Source: Sphingobacteriales bacterium TSM_CSM
GTDB lineage: Bacteria > Bacteroidota > Bacteroidia > Chitinophagales > UBA2359
Assembly (NCBI GenBank): GCA_002212725.1
Contig: MTCR01000138.1
Location: forward strand, 1 to 53,203
Reading direction: 5' to 3'
Length of the DNA stretch: 53,203 nucleotides
Part shown: positions 8,368 to 16,711 of the stretch, piece after piece
How positions within the stretch are numbered: the first letter of the stretch is position 1
Layout of the letters: each line of letters starts with the position of its first letter
Program-made: the position numbers and the translations under genes
The notes under the pieces: generated by a model
Seen by the model: only the letters and a program-made list of their open reading frames with translations
The model's database searches: none
What the model was told of the DNA's origin: nothing

Positions 8368-10395
8368 ATGTCTTTTCAACTTGTTTCAGATTACCAGCCC
8401 ACCGGCGACCAACCGCAGGCCATACGGCAGTTGGTAGAAGGCATTAACCGCGGCGACCGCGCACAAACCCTGCTGGGTGTTACCGGGTCGGGTAAAACGT
8501 TTACCATGGCCAATGTAATTGCGCAGGTGCAAAAACCCACGCTCATACTCAGCCACAATAAAACCCTGGTGGCGCAGCTCTACGGCGAGTTTACCCGGTT
8601 TTTTCCGCACAATGCCGTAGAGTATTTTGTGTCGTACTACGATTATTACCAGCCCGAAGCCTACGTATCGGTTACCGATACCTATATAGAAAAAGACTTG
8701 GCCATAAATGAAGAAATTGAAAAACTGCGCCTGCGAACCACTTCGGCGCTCATGTCGGGGCGGCGCGATGTAATTGTGGTGGCATCGGTATCTTGCATTT
8801 ACGGTATGGGCAACCCCGAAGAGTATAAAAAAAGCATCATACACCTGCAGGTAGGGCAAACCATCAGCCGCAACCAGTTTTTGTTTAAATTGGTTGATAT
8901 TTTGTACAGCCGCACCGAAACCGATTTTCAGCGCGGCACCTTCAGGGTGCGCGGCGATTTGGTGGAAATTTACCCGCCTTACTCCGAAGTGGCTTTCCGT
9001 ATTACCTTTTTTGGCGATGATATTGAAGAAATAGAAAGCATACAACCCGAAAACGGCAGACGCATTGCCCCGCAGCAACACGTTATTATATATCCTGCCA
9101 ACCTGTACCTTATGCCCAAAGAGCAATACACCACCATTTTGCGCGAAATTGAAGACGAGTTGTTTGCACAGGAAGAATACTTTAAATCGGTAGGTAAGCT
9201 GATGGAAGCCGCCAGAATTCATGAGCGCGTAACCTTTGACCTGGAAATGATACGCGAACTGGGTTATTGTTCGGGTATAGAAAACTACTCGCGCTTTTTT
9301 GACCGCCGAAAATCCGGACAACGGCCATTTTGCCTTTTAGACTATTTTCCCGATGATTACCTGATGATTATTGACGAAAGCCACGTTACCATGCCCCAAA
9401 TATCGGGCATGTACGGCGGCGACCGCTCCCGAAAACTCAGTCTGGTAGAGTATGGTTTCCGCCTGCCATCGGCTATTGATAACCGGCCGCTTAATTTTCA
9501 GGAGTTTCAGGGTTTGGTAAATCAGGTAATTTACGTTTCGGCCACGCCCGCCGATTTTGAACTGGAACAATCGGAAGGTGTGGTGGTAGAGCAAATTGTG
9601 CGCCCCACCGGCCTGCTGGACCCACCCATTGAAGTGCGCCCCAGCCTGAACCAGATTGACGACCTGACCGCCGAAATTTACAACCGCGCAGAAAAAGGTG
9701 AACGCATATTGGTAACCACCCTTACCAAACGCATGGCCGAAGAACTGACCAAATACCTTACCCGCCTCAATATTAAATGCCGCTACATTCACTCCGAAGT
9801 GGATACGCTGGAAAGGGTAGAAATTATTCGCAACCTGCGGTTGGGCGATTTTGACGTACTCATTGGGGTAAACCTGCTGCGCGAAGGGCTTGATTTGCCC
9901 GAAGTATCGTTGGTAGCCATTTTAGATGCCGATAAAGAAGGCTTTTTGCGCAACGAGCGCTCGCTTATACAAACCGCCGGACGCGCCGCCCGCAATGCCA
10001 ACGGGCTGGTAATTATGTATGCCGATACCATTACCAAATCCATGCAGCGCACCATTGACGAAACCCACCGCAAACGCAGCCGGCAGATTGCTTACAACGA
10101 AGCACACGGCATAACGCCTACCACTGTGTTTAAAACCAAAGAGCAAATTCTGGAGCAAACCTCGGTGCTGAAAATAAAACAGGAAAGCAAAGCCTATACC
10201 GAACCCGAAGAAAAAGTAAGTATTGCAGCCGACCCCATTGTGCAATACATGAGCAAACCTCAACTGGAAAAAGCCATTGAACAAACGCGCAAAAAAATGC
10301 AACAGGCCGCCAAAGACCAGGATTTTATGGAAGCCGCCCGCCTGCGAGACGAAATGTTTGCCCTGCAAGACCTGCTCAAGGAAAAGTATGGCTGA
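8368..10395 (+). CDS. uvrB: Excinuclease ABC subunit B
   Basis: DNA damage-verifying helicase of nucleotide excision repair; receives lesions from UvrA and recruits UvrC. I use ATG 8368 (product begins MSFQLVSDYQPTGDQPQAI, 675 residues), which matches the family start; an upstream ATG at 8308 would add 20 unrelated residues. Visible are Walker A GVTGSGKT (about residue 38), the beta-hairpin region with SYYDYYQPEAYV (about 92), the DEAD-like IIDESH (about 334), SATP, the helicase motif TAGRAARN, and a C-terminal UVR motif (about 630-672) for UvrC contact. Length is normal. The 250-base upstream gap has only a poor promoter match. Confidence 0.97.
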   Translation: MSFQLVSDYQPTGDQPQAIRQLVEGINRGDRAQTLLGVTGSGKTFTMANVIAQVQKPTLILSHNKTLVAQLYGEFTRFFPHNAVEYFVSYYDYYQPEAYVSVTDTYIEKDLAINEEIEKLRLRTTSALMSGRRDVIVVASVSCIYGMGNPEEYKKSIIHLQVGQTISRNQFLFKLVDILYSRTETDFQRGTFRVRGDLVEIYPPYSEVAFRITFFGDDIEEIESIQPENGRRIAPQQHVIIYPANLYLMPKEQYTTILREIEDELFAQEEYFKSVGKLMEAARIHERVTFDLEMIRELGYCSGIENYSRFFDRRKSGQRPFCLLDYFPDDYLMIIDESHVTMPQISGMYGGDRSRKLSLVEYGFRLPSAIDNRPLNFQEFQGLVNQVIYVSATPADFELEQSEGVVVEQIVRPTGLLDPPIEVRPSLNQIDDLTAEIYNRAEKGERILVTTLTKRMAEELTKYLTRLNIKCRYIHSEVDTLERVEIIRNLRLGDFDVLIGVNLLREGLDLPEVSLVAILDADKEGFLRNERSLIQTAGRAARNANGLVIMYADTITKSMQRTIDETHRKRSRQIAYNEAHGITPTTVFKTKEQILEQTSVLKIKQESKAYTEPEEKVSIAADPIVQYMSKPQLEKAIEQTRKKMQQAAKDQDFMEAARLRDEMFALQDLLKEKYG

Positions 10396-10566
10396 TACCT
10401 TTTCTGTAAATGGTTGGTAAAAACGCCGGCATTAACCAAAACAACCCCAAGTTTACAACTTTTTGCAAACAGGTGGTAAACTATTGCAATAAGCGCAACA
10501 TGCCACAGGCATGAAACATAACTTCGGCTAATCGTACAGCCTTATGTCTTTGCCCTCATACAGAAC

Positions 10567-10642
10567 TTATTTGCGGCCGGGTATTATTGTTTGTAAAGGG
10601 TAAAAAATGCAACCTGCGGCACAATATATTGGCCGCAAATAA
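10567..10642 (+). promoter_or_regulatory. Large inverted repeat upstream of the secreted esterase gene
   Basis: Arms 10567-10578 (TTATTTGCGGCC) and 10631-10642 are perfect 12-base reverse complements separated by 52 bases, in which ATTGT and ACAAT can extend the pairing. It ends 33 bases before the ATG at 10676, and a weak -7 match (TAACTTAG) overlaps the right arm. It could be an operator or a leader structure. Confidence 0.5.
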
Positions 10643-10675
10643 CTAACTTAGCCCCATATAAACACTTGGGGGGCA

Positions 10676-12856
10676 ATGATGTACAAAAGTTATATTTTCG
10701 GGTTTTTATTTACCTGTTTTTTCCTTTTCGGTGCAATGGGCGGCATGGTTGCGCAAGAGTCATGCACCAACAACCGCTACCTTTCGCAAACCTTTACCGT
10801 TACCCGCACCGAAAACATTTCCTATGGCAATGCCCCGGCGTTGATATATCCGCCCTATGTATCCGAAAACAGCACCTACAACAAGCAATTAGTATTAGAC
10901 CTTTACCTGCCCGATGCCGATACCCTTACCAAACGCCCGGCTATTGTTATGGCTTTTGGCGGCGCTTTTCTGTTGGGCTGGAAACAACAACCCCAACTGG
11001 TTGACTTTTGCAATGCCCTTGCAAGCCGCGGCTATGTGGTAGCCTCTATTGATTACCGTTTGGGGTTTAACCCCGCCAACACCAACACCGCTATAAGGGC
11101 AGTTTACCGCGCCGCACAAGACCTTAAAGCCGCCATACGGTTTTTAAAACTCAATGCCGCCACCTATGGCATTGATACCAACTATGTATATGCCGGCGGA
11201 AACAGCGCCGGCGGGGTGAGCGCCCTGCACGCCGCCTATGTAAGCGAAGCAGAACGGGCAGCCTCGCCCCTGATGAATGTAACCTATACCGGCGGTTTGT
11301 TTAACTCCTGGCCAAACCTTGGTTGCGTTGAGTGTTCGGGAAATAACCTGGGGCAACCGCCTTACAACATATCGGGCACTCCCGATTTGGTTATTAACCT
11401 CTGGGGCGCTATTGCCGACCTCAACTTCATTCAATCGCCCACCGATGCGCCGGTTATTTCTTTTCACGGACAAAACGATAATATTGTACTGCCCGATGTG
11501 GGTGCGCCCTTCAGCTACCCGCTTTTTCCTGCGCTATACGGCTCCATAGCCATTGCCGGCCGCTGTAATGACGTAGGCGTTATGAACGAACTGCACCTCT
11601 TTGATGCCGGACATGAAGTATGGATTGACCCCGATGCCGCCGTATATATACAAGAACATACCGCCCAGTTTTTGTATGAATACCTTAAACCGGCAACCCC
11701 GGTAATTTCGGGGCCTGCCACCGTTTGCGCCGGCAGTACGGCCGTTTATTCGGTGCCGGCAGCCGCCAATCATACGTTTTGCTGGTCGGTTCAGGGTGGA
11801 ACTATTCTTTCAAACCCCACAAATTCAAGCAGCATTACCGTACAATGGGGCACAACGCCCGGCACGGTAACCGTGCGCCAGATAAACCGCAACCTGTACG
11901 AAAGCGATGCAGCTACCCTTAATGTAAGCATTACCACGCCTGCCGTTCCGCAAAACCTGCTGGCCATTAATACCGCTTACCTGCAAACCCAACTGTTGTG
12001 GCTGCCCATTGCCGGCGTAAACTACGAGGTAAGCTACCGCCCCCTTGGCGAACCCGCCTGGAGTACGCTTACCACTACTGCCAATAACCTTACCCTTACC
12101 AACTTGCTGGCCTGCACCCGCTACGAGTTGCGCGTAAGAAGCTACTGCAACGAAGCGTACAGCAACTATGCCCTTGCCTCTTTTACTACGGAATGCCTTC
12201 GGGCTAAGGTAAAAATATGGCTCGAAGGCGCTTATAACACCACTGCCGCAGCTATGAATACCAACCTGCTTGCCGCCGGGCAAATACCGCTGCAACAACC
12301 TTTTAACCAACCACCCTGGAACTACCCCGGCATTGAACAGGCAACCGCCCTGCCCGATAACACGGTTGATTGGGTGCTGATTGAAATACGCAGCGCCGCC
12401 GACTACAATCTTATTACCGACCGTGCCGCCGGCCTGCTGCTTGCCAACGGAACCATAGTTGCCCCCGAAGGCGGAGAAGGGGTAGTATTACGCAACACTA
12501 CCAATACCGGCAGCTATTATATAGTGGTGCGGCACCGCAACCATGCACCCGTAATGAGCGCCGTACCAATTATGCTTCCCAACAATTTTGCCTATGATTT
12601 TACCGTATCGCCGGTGCAGGTTTTTGGCAGCAGCCAACTTATACAGTTAGGTGTTAACACCTATGCCTTGTACGCCGGAGATTATGAACAAAACGCCATA
12701 ATTAATTACGCCGATTACTTGAAATACCAATCGGAACAGTCAATCCCTGCACCTTATTCCAATACCGACGGCAACTTAGACGGCACGGTAAACGCTGCCG
12801 ATTTTACCCTCCAAAATAAAAATGCAAGGTTTATTGGGATTTCGGCAGTGCGGTAG
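10676..12856 (+). CDS. Secreted alpha/beta-hydrolase (esterase/lipase-like) with Ig, FN3 and dockerin-like modules
   Basis: A 726-residue exported protein. Residues 1-26 are a signal peptide ending VAQ. Residues about 50-340 are an alpha/beta-hydrolase resembling carboxylesterase/feruloyl-esterase-type enzymes: oxyanion-side FGGAFLLGW, nucleophile elbow GGNSAGG (Ser 177), an Asp in HGQNDNIVLP and a His in DAGHEVW. An Ig/PKD-like domain (about 343-422) and an FN3 domain (about 423-505) follow. Residues about 507-690 form a module common in Bacteroidota surface proteins (KIWLEGAY, VDWVLIEIR, VVRHRNHAPVMS). The end carries a dockerin-type calcium loop DGNLDGTVNAADF (about 699). Substrate unknown. 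No T9SS sorting domain is visible after the dockerin-like end, so the export route past the outer membrane is unclear. Confidence 0.85.
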   Translation: MMYKSYIFGFLFTCFFLFGAMGGMVAQESCTNNRYLSQTFTVTRTENISYGNAPALIYPPYVSENSTYNKQLVLDLYLPDADTLTKRPAIVMAFGGAFLLGWKQQPQLVDFCNALASRGYVVASIDYRLGFNPANTNTAIRAVYRAAQDLKAAIRFLKLNAATYGIDTNYVYAGGNSAGGVSALHAAYVSEAERAASPLMNVTYTGGLFNSWPNLGCVECSGNNLGQPPYNISGTPDLVINLWGAIADLNFIQSPTDAPVISFHGQNDNIVLPDVGAPFSYPLFPALYGSIAIAGRCNDVGVMNELHLFDAGHEVWIDPDAAVYIQEHTAQFLYEYLKPATPVISGPATVCAGSTAVYSVPAAANHTFCWSVQGGTILSNPTNSSSITVQWGTTPGTVTVRQINRNLYESDAATLNVSITTPAVPQNLLAINTAYLQTQLLWLPIAGVNYEVSYRPLGEPAWSTLTTTANNLTLTNLLACTRYELRVRSYCNEAYSNYALASFTTECLRAKVKIWLEGAYNTTAAAMNTNLLAAGQIPLQQPFNQPPWNYPGIEQATALPDNTVDWVLIEIRSAADYNLITDRAAGLLLANGTIVAPEGGEGVVLRNTTNTGSYYIVVRHRNHAPVMSAVPIMLPNNFAYDFTVSPVQVFGSSQLIQLGVNTYALYAGDYEQNAIINYADYLKYQSEQSIPAPYSNTDGNLDGTVNAADFTLQNKNARFIGISAVR

Positions 12857-12935
12857 TCAGGAATAACTTGGCAACAGTGCCATTTTCCGGCAATTATTCC
12901 GTACTTTTACCATTTTAAACGCAAAAACTAAAGCC

Positions 12936-14828
12936 ATGTCATATACTGCAAACATTGTAGATAAGGCCGTACACCTGCTCAACAAAGTAAGGCCCTCTGC
13001 CGAAACTACCGAAAACGGTGTTGAAGAACAAAAAACACCAAAAGGCGGCGATTTTTTGGTGAAAACCACGCCTGCCGCCCACGTTTTTATTCCCGAAGAA
13101 TGGAACGAAGAACAGGTCATGATGGCCAACTCGTTGCGCGAATTTATAGAGCAGGAAATTCACCCTATTCTGGAAGAGTTAGATGCGCAAAAAGACCCCG
13201 AACTTTCGCCGCGGCTGTTGGAAAAAGCGGGCGAAATGGGTTTTCTTTCACTTGCCATACCCGAAGAATACGGCGGGTTAGATATGGATTTTAACACCAA
13301 CCTGCTGTTTGGCGAGGTAGGTGCGCTGGGTTTTTCTTTTGCCACTACCATAGGCGCACATACCTCTATTGGGTCGCTGCCCATTGTGTTTTATGGAAAC
13401 GATGACCAAAAAGCCCGATACCTGCCCCAAATTGCCACCGGACAACTAAAAGCCGCCTATTGCCTTACCGAACCGGGTGCGGGTTCCGATGCCAATTCGG
13501 GTAAAACAAAGGCAATGCTTAACAGCGCCGGTACGCATTACCTGCTTAACGGGCAAAAAATGTGGATTACCAACGGCGGTTTTGCCGATGTATTTATTGT
13601 ATTTGCCAAAATAGACCAGGATGAAGACCTTTCGGCATTTATTGTAGAAAAAGCATTTGGCGGCATTGAACTGGGCGCCGAGGAAAAAAAATTAGGTATA
13701 AAAGGCTCTTCAACCGTACAGGTATTTTTTACCGATTGCCCCGTGCCCGTAGAAAACCTGCTGTCCAAACGCGCCGAAGGCTTTAAAATTGCCCTGAACA
13801 TTTTGAACACGGGACGTATAAAATTAGCTGCCGGCGCAGTGGGCGGCTGTAAAATGGCCATTCACAAAGCCATACAGTACGCCAATGAACGGGTGCAGTT
13901 TGAGCAGCCTATTGCCCAATTTGGCGCCATACAACACAAATTAGCCGAAACCACCGCCCGAACTTTTGCCGCCGAGTCGGCTACGTATCGCATCGGGTAT
14001 AATATTGACCAAAAATACCGCGAGCTGCTTGCCGCCGGGTTTACTTCTTCGCAGGCTAAATTAAACGCCATTAAGGAGTTTGCCATTGAATGCTCTGTTA
14101 TGAAAGTACATGCATCGGAGGTATTGGCTTATGTGGTAGATGAGGTGCTGCAGGTACATGGCGGCATGGGCTATGCCGTAGAAACCGGCATTGAGCGCGG
14201 CTACCGCGATGCCCGCATTACCCGCATTTACGAAGGAACCAGCGAAATAAACCGCATGTTATCGGTGGGCGAGTTGTTTAAACGGGCGTTTAAAAACAAG
14301 GAAATTGACCTTTCGGGGTCTTTAAAACAGCTTCCGCTGCATTTGCTTAAAAATACGCTACCCAATACCGGCAACGATAAATTTGCCCGCGAAAAAGAAT
14401 TGGTGCAAAACCTGAAAGATGCGTTTTTGCTGGTAGGGTTGCGGGCTGCCCAAAAACTTAAAATGGAACTGGCAAAACAGCAGGAAATTGTGCTGCTGTT
14501 GGCCGATATGCTTGCCGAGGCATACGTGAGCGAATCGGTGTGGCTGCGCATTGAAAAACTGTATGCCAAAGAAGAAGGCGCCAAAAAAACCGAAGAGTTG
14601 AAAATGAAGCGCAATTTAGCCCGAATTTACCTCTACGAATCATTGGACAAAGCACGTAAAGCGGGCGAAGATGCCATAACCGGCTTTGCCACCGGCGCCG
14701 AAAAAGCCGTATTGCTGCGGTTATTATACCGGCTGCTGCCTAAATATGAGGTAAACCCCATACAATTGCGCCGCAAAGTAGCCGAGTATTTGAGCAGGCA
14801 AAACGGCTATGCTTTTATTGGGTATTAA
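12936..14828 (+). CDS. Acyl-CoA dehydrogenase family protein
   Basis: FAD enzyme oxidising acyl-CoA to enoyl-CoA, the first step of fatty-acid beta-oxidation. The 630-residue protein has the family signatures YCLTEPGAGSDANSG (about residue 175), MHGGMGY-type QVHGGMGYAVE (about 408) and IYEGTSEINRM (about 432), whose Glu is the expected catalytic base. A C-terminal extension of about 150 residues beyond the usual 380-400 places it in the long, very-long-chain-like class frequent in Bacteroidota. The upstream gap has a partial -7 match (TACTTTTA at 12902) and a GGAATAA/TTATTCC inverted repeat (12860-12900). The acyl-CoA synthetase at 29249 could supply its substrates. Confidence 0.92.
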   Translation: MSYTANIVDKAVHLLNKVRPSAETTENGVEEQKTPKGGDFLVKTTPAAHVFIPEEWNEEQVMMANSLREFIEQEIHPILEELDAQKDPELSPRLLEKAGEMGFLSLAIPEEYGGLDMDFNTNLLFGEVGALGFSFATTIGAHTSIGSLPIVFYGNDDQKARYLPQIATGQLKAAYCLTEPGAGSDANSGKTKAMLNSAGTHYLLNGQKMWITNGGFADVFIVFAKIDQDEDLSAFIVEKAFGGIELGAEEKKLGIKGSSTVQVFFTDCPVPVENLLSKRAEGFKIALNILNTGRIKLAAGAVGGCKMAIHKAIQYANERVQFEQPIAQFGAIQHKLAETTARTFAAESATYRIGYNIDQKYRELLAAGFTSSQAKLNAIKEFAIECSVMKVHASEVLAYVVDEVLQVHGGMGYAVETGIERGYRDARITRIYEGTSEINRMLSVGELFKRAFKNKEIDLSGSLKQLPLHLLKNTLPNTGNDKFAREKELVQNLKDAFLLVGLRAAQKLKMELAKQQEIVLLLADMLAEAYVSESVWLRIEKLYAKEEGAKKTEELKMKRNLARIYLYESLDKARKAGEDAITGFATGAEKAVLLRLLYRLLPKYEVNPIQLRRKVAEYLSRQNGYAFIGY

Positions 14829-15299
14829 AAACACCTTTGTTGTAAAACGGCTGAAAAACCTCCTGTTGCACTGCCCATTTTATCAACCCGAAGGGAATAA
14901 CTGCCGGTATTGTTGTAATTCAATTAATTACAAGCGGGCTGTTTTTTGCAAAACCTTTACAAGCAAGCAGTTGGATAATGCTGATAATTTCAATTGGCGT
15001 TAGTTCAGACAATCAGACATAGAATATCCTGCCAGACATTCTATGTCTTGTATGTAATATATGTTTTGCCGGATTTTCGGACAGCATCAAATCATGTTTT
15101 TTACTATCTTCCGGCAAATACAATCAGGTTTGTCTGCGCCGTAAGGTAGCCGTAGCCGGGCATTTGAGCGGTCAAAAGGTTATGCCTTTATCGGGTATTA
15201 ACGGCAAACACCGGCCTGCCTTTGCAGGCAGTATTGGTATGCACGGCAGATAGTTATAATAAAATTATGTGTAAAGGGCGGGGCAGAAAGAAAAATTAC
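14829..15299. other. 471-base intergenic region between convergent genes with several inverted repeats
   Basis: No gene is supported here. Inverted repeats are: 14913-14920 with 14926-14933 (TTGTAATT, followed by a GCTGTTTTTT stretch, a weak plus-strand terminator candidate); 15015-15025 with 15038-15048 (AGACATAGAAT, perfect 11 bp, 12-base loop); 15065-15073 with 15110-15118 (TTTGCCGGA); and 15214-15219 with 15224-15229 (GCCTGC, 4-base loop). The length is unusual for a gap between two 3' ends and could hide a small RNA, but I recognise none. Confidence 0.6.
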
Positions 15300-16472
15300 T
15301 CAGGTAGTTACGGCAGCCTTTTCTAAGCGAACCGTTAACCAGGGTTCGGTAAATTCATAGCCGTTTAGTTGCAGGAAATTGGTAAAACGGGGCAGTATTA
15401 CGCTTTTCCGGCGGTTGCCCAGGGTAATAACCAGTTCGTCGCCGTATTTGTTAATGGTAAAATCTTGTTGCTTTATAAAGGGCAGTTTAATGCGTATGTT
15501 GTAATACGTATCATTTTCCTGCACCTCAAACGGGTTTTCGCGGTGAAATATGCGGGTAGGGTCCAGGTTGCCGTAAATATCATTGCCAATGGCTTGCAAC
15601 AGTTCTAACCCAAAAACCTCCTGCCCTTTATGATACACTTTAAAGATGGGCAGCGGGGCAAATGCCTCTTCAATTTCGGTAAGGTATTTTTGTTGCGCAA
15701 CCAGGTATTTGTCAAACAAAGTTCCCGATTCGGTTTGTGGCAATATTCGGTTTACCACCATGGCATCTACGTTATAGCCATACATTTGCAGGTAGGTATA
15801 AGCCCGTTTGGCTTCCTGTATCACCATTCTTTCGGGGTTGGCCACAATGCGTATAGAGCAAATATCGGGGTTCAGAAAAATTTTCTGTACCCGTTCCAGT
15901 TTATCAAACAGGTTTTCTAATTCGGCATATCCTTTATCTAAGGGCACGCCGGTAGTTTTGCGCACCACAAACCCCATAGTTTTTACCGCCGTGCTTTGCC
16001 CCGGAAACGCCTTAACAAGCCACGACTGTGTTACCTGCGGCAGCGTAAGCAGGGTAAGGGTTTCGCCGGTTGGGGCGCTGTCTATTACAATCAGGTCGTA
16101 CTCCCCTTCGGTATAATATTTTTCGAGCCAAAGAAAAGCCGAAGCCTCTTCCATTCCCGGCAAAACCGACAATTCCTCGGCAACCACGTTTTCTACTCCG
16201 CGCCATTTAAACAGGGTAAGCATTAACTGCCGCATATTGCCCCAATATTTTTTCATGGAGTAATACACATCAAACTCCTGTCCGTACAGGTTGGGCACCA
16301 CGGGGGTGGGTTCGGGCGAAAGGGGTACATTAAGAGCATCGGACAAACTATGGGCGGGGTCGGTTGATATAACCAGGGTTTTGTACCCTTTTTGTGCTGC
16401 CTGCAGGGCGGTTGCGGCAGCCATGGTGGTTTTTCCTACGCCGCCCTTGCCGGTAAACAAAATAATGCGCAT
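15300..16472 (-). CDS. ArsA/GET3-family ATPase with C-terminal HSP20-like domain
   Basis: A 390-residue P-loop ATPase of the ArsA/GET3 (anion-transporting or tail-anchored-protein-targeting) family. The deviant Walker A is GKGGVGKTT at residues 7-15, followed by STDPAHSLSDAL (switch I region, about 36-47) and VIDSAPTGETL (Walker B/switch II, about 129). The last about 80 residues (FEVQENDTYYNIRIKLPF to the end) form the small HSP20-like beta domain often appended to bacterial ArsA homologues. There are no arsenite-efflux genes (arsB, arsR) nearby, and the Cys triad of true arsenite pumps is not evident, so a resistance role is not supported. The native client is unknown. Confidence 0.88.
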   Translation of the reverse strand: MRIILFTGKGGVGKTTMAAATALQAAQKGYKTLVISTDPAHSLSDALNVPLSPEPTPVVPNLYGQEFDVYYSMKKYWGNMRQLMLTLFKWRGVENVVAEELSVLPGMEEASAFLWLEKYYTEGEYDLIVIDSAPTGETLTLLTLPQVTQSWLVKAFPGQSTAVKTMGFVVRKTTGVPLDKGYAELENLFDKLERVQKIFLNPDICSIRIVANPERMVIQEAKRAYTYLQMYGYNVDAMVVNRILPQTESGTLFDKYLVAQQKYLTEIEEAFAPLPIFKVYHKGQEVFGLELLQAIGNDIYGNLDPTRIFHRENPFEVQENDTYYNIRIKLPFIKQQDFTINKYGDELVITLGNRRKSVILPRFTNFLQLNGYEFTEPWLTVRLEKAAVTT

Positions 16473-16643
16473 GGCTTTTGGGGCATTTATATGGTTTAAA
16501 AGTATAACCTACGGGCGGTTAAATTCCTTTTTTTGGTCTTTGGTAAATAACAATATCGGGGTGTGTTTGTTGAACAGGCGGCAACTTTAACCCGCAGCGC
16601 CCGGTTTTGCGGCATAAAAAAACAAATTTCTTTGTCCGGTGCC

Positions 16644-16672
16644 TTGTTTGAGTTGCAAAACCCCTATATTAG
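16644..16672 (+). promoter_or_regulatory. Promoter candidate for the PNGase F-like gene
   Basis: TTG at 16644-16646, an 18-base spacer, then TATATTAG at 16665-16672 (one mismatch to TAnnTTTG). It lies 39 bases before the ATG at 16712, a normal leader length. Confidence 0.5.
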
Positions 16673-16711
16673 TGCAGTTAAAAAACACATTAAACATACC
16701 CCCATTTTCTT

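Noticed and set aside
8386..9321. 311-codon minus-strand frame
   Set aside because: Lies wholly inside uvrB, whose protein is unmistakable; a codon-bias shadow.
15214..15229. GCCTGC/GCAGGC hairpin as terminator of the ArsA-like gene
   Set aside because: No T-run follows on the minus strand, so it is not a convincing intrinsic terminator.
15300..16472. Arsenite-resistance role for the ArsA-like ATPase
   Set aside because: No arsB or arsR nearby and no evident Cys triad; a general ArsA/GET3 family call is safer.
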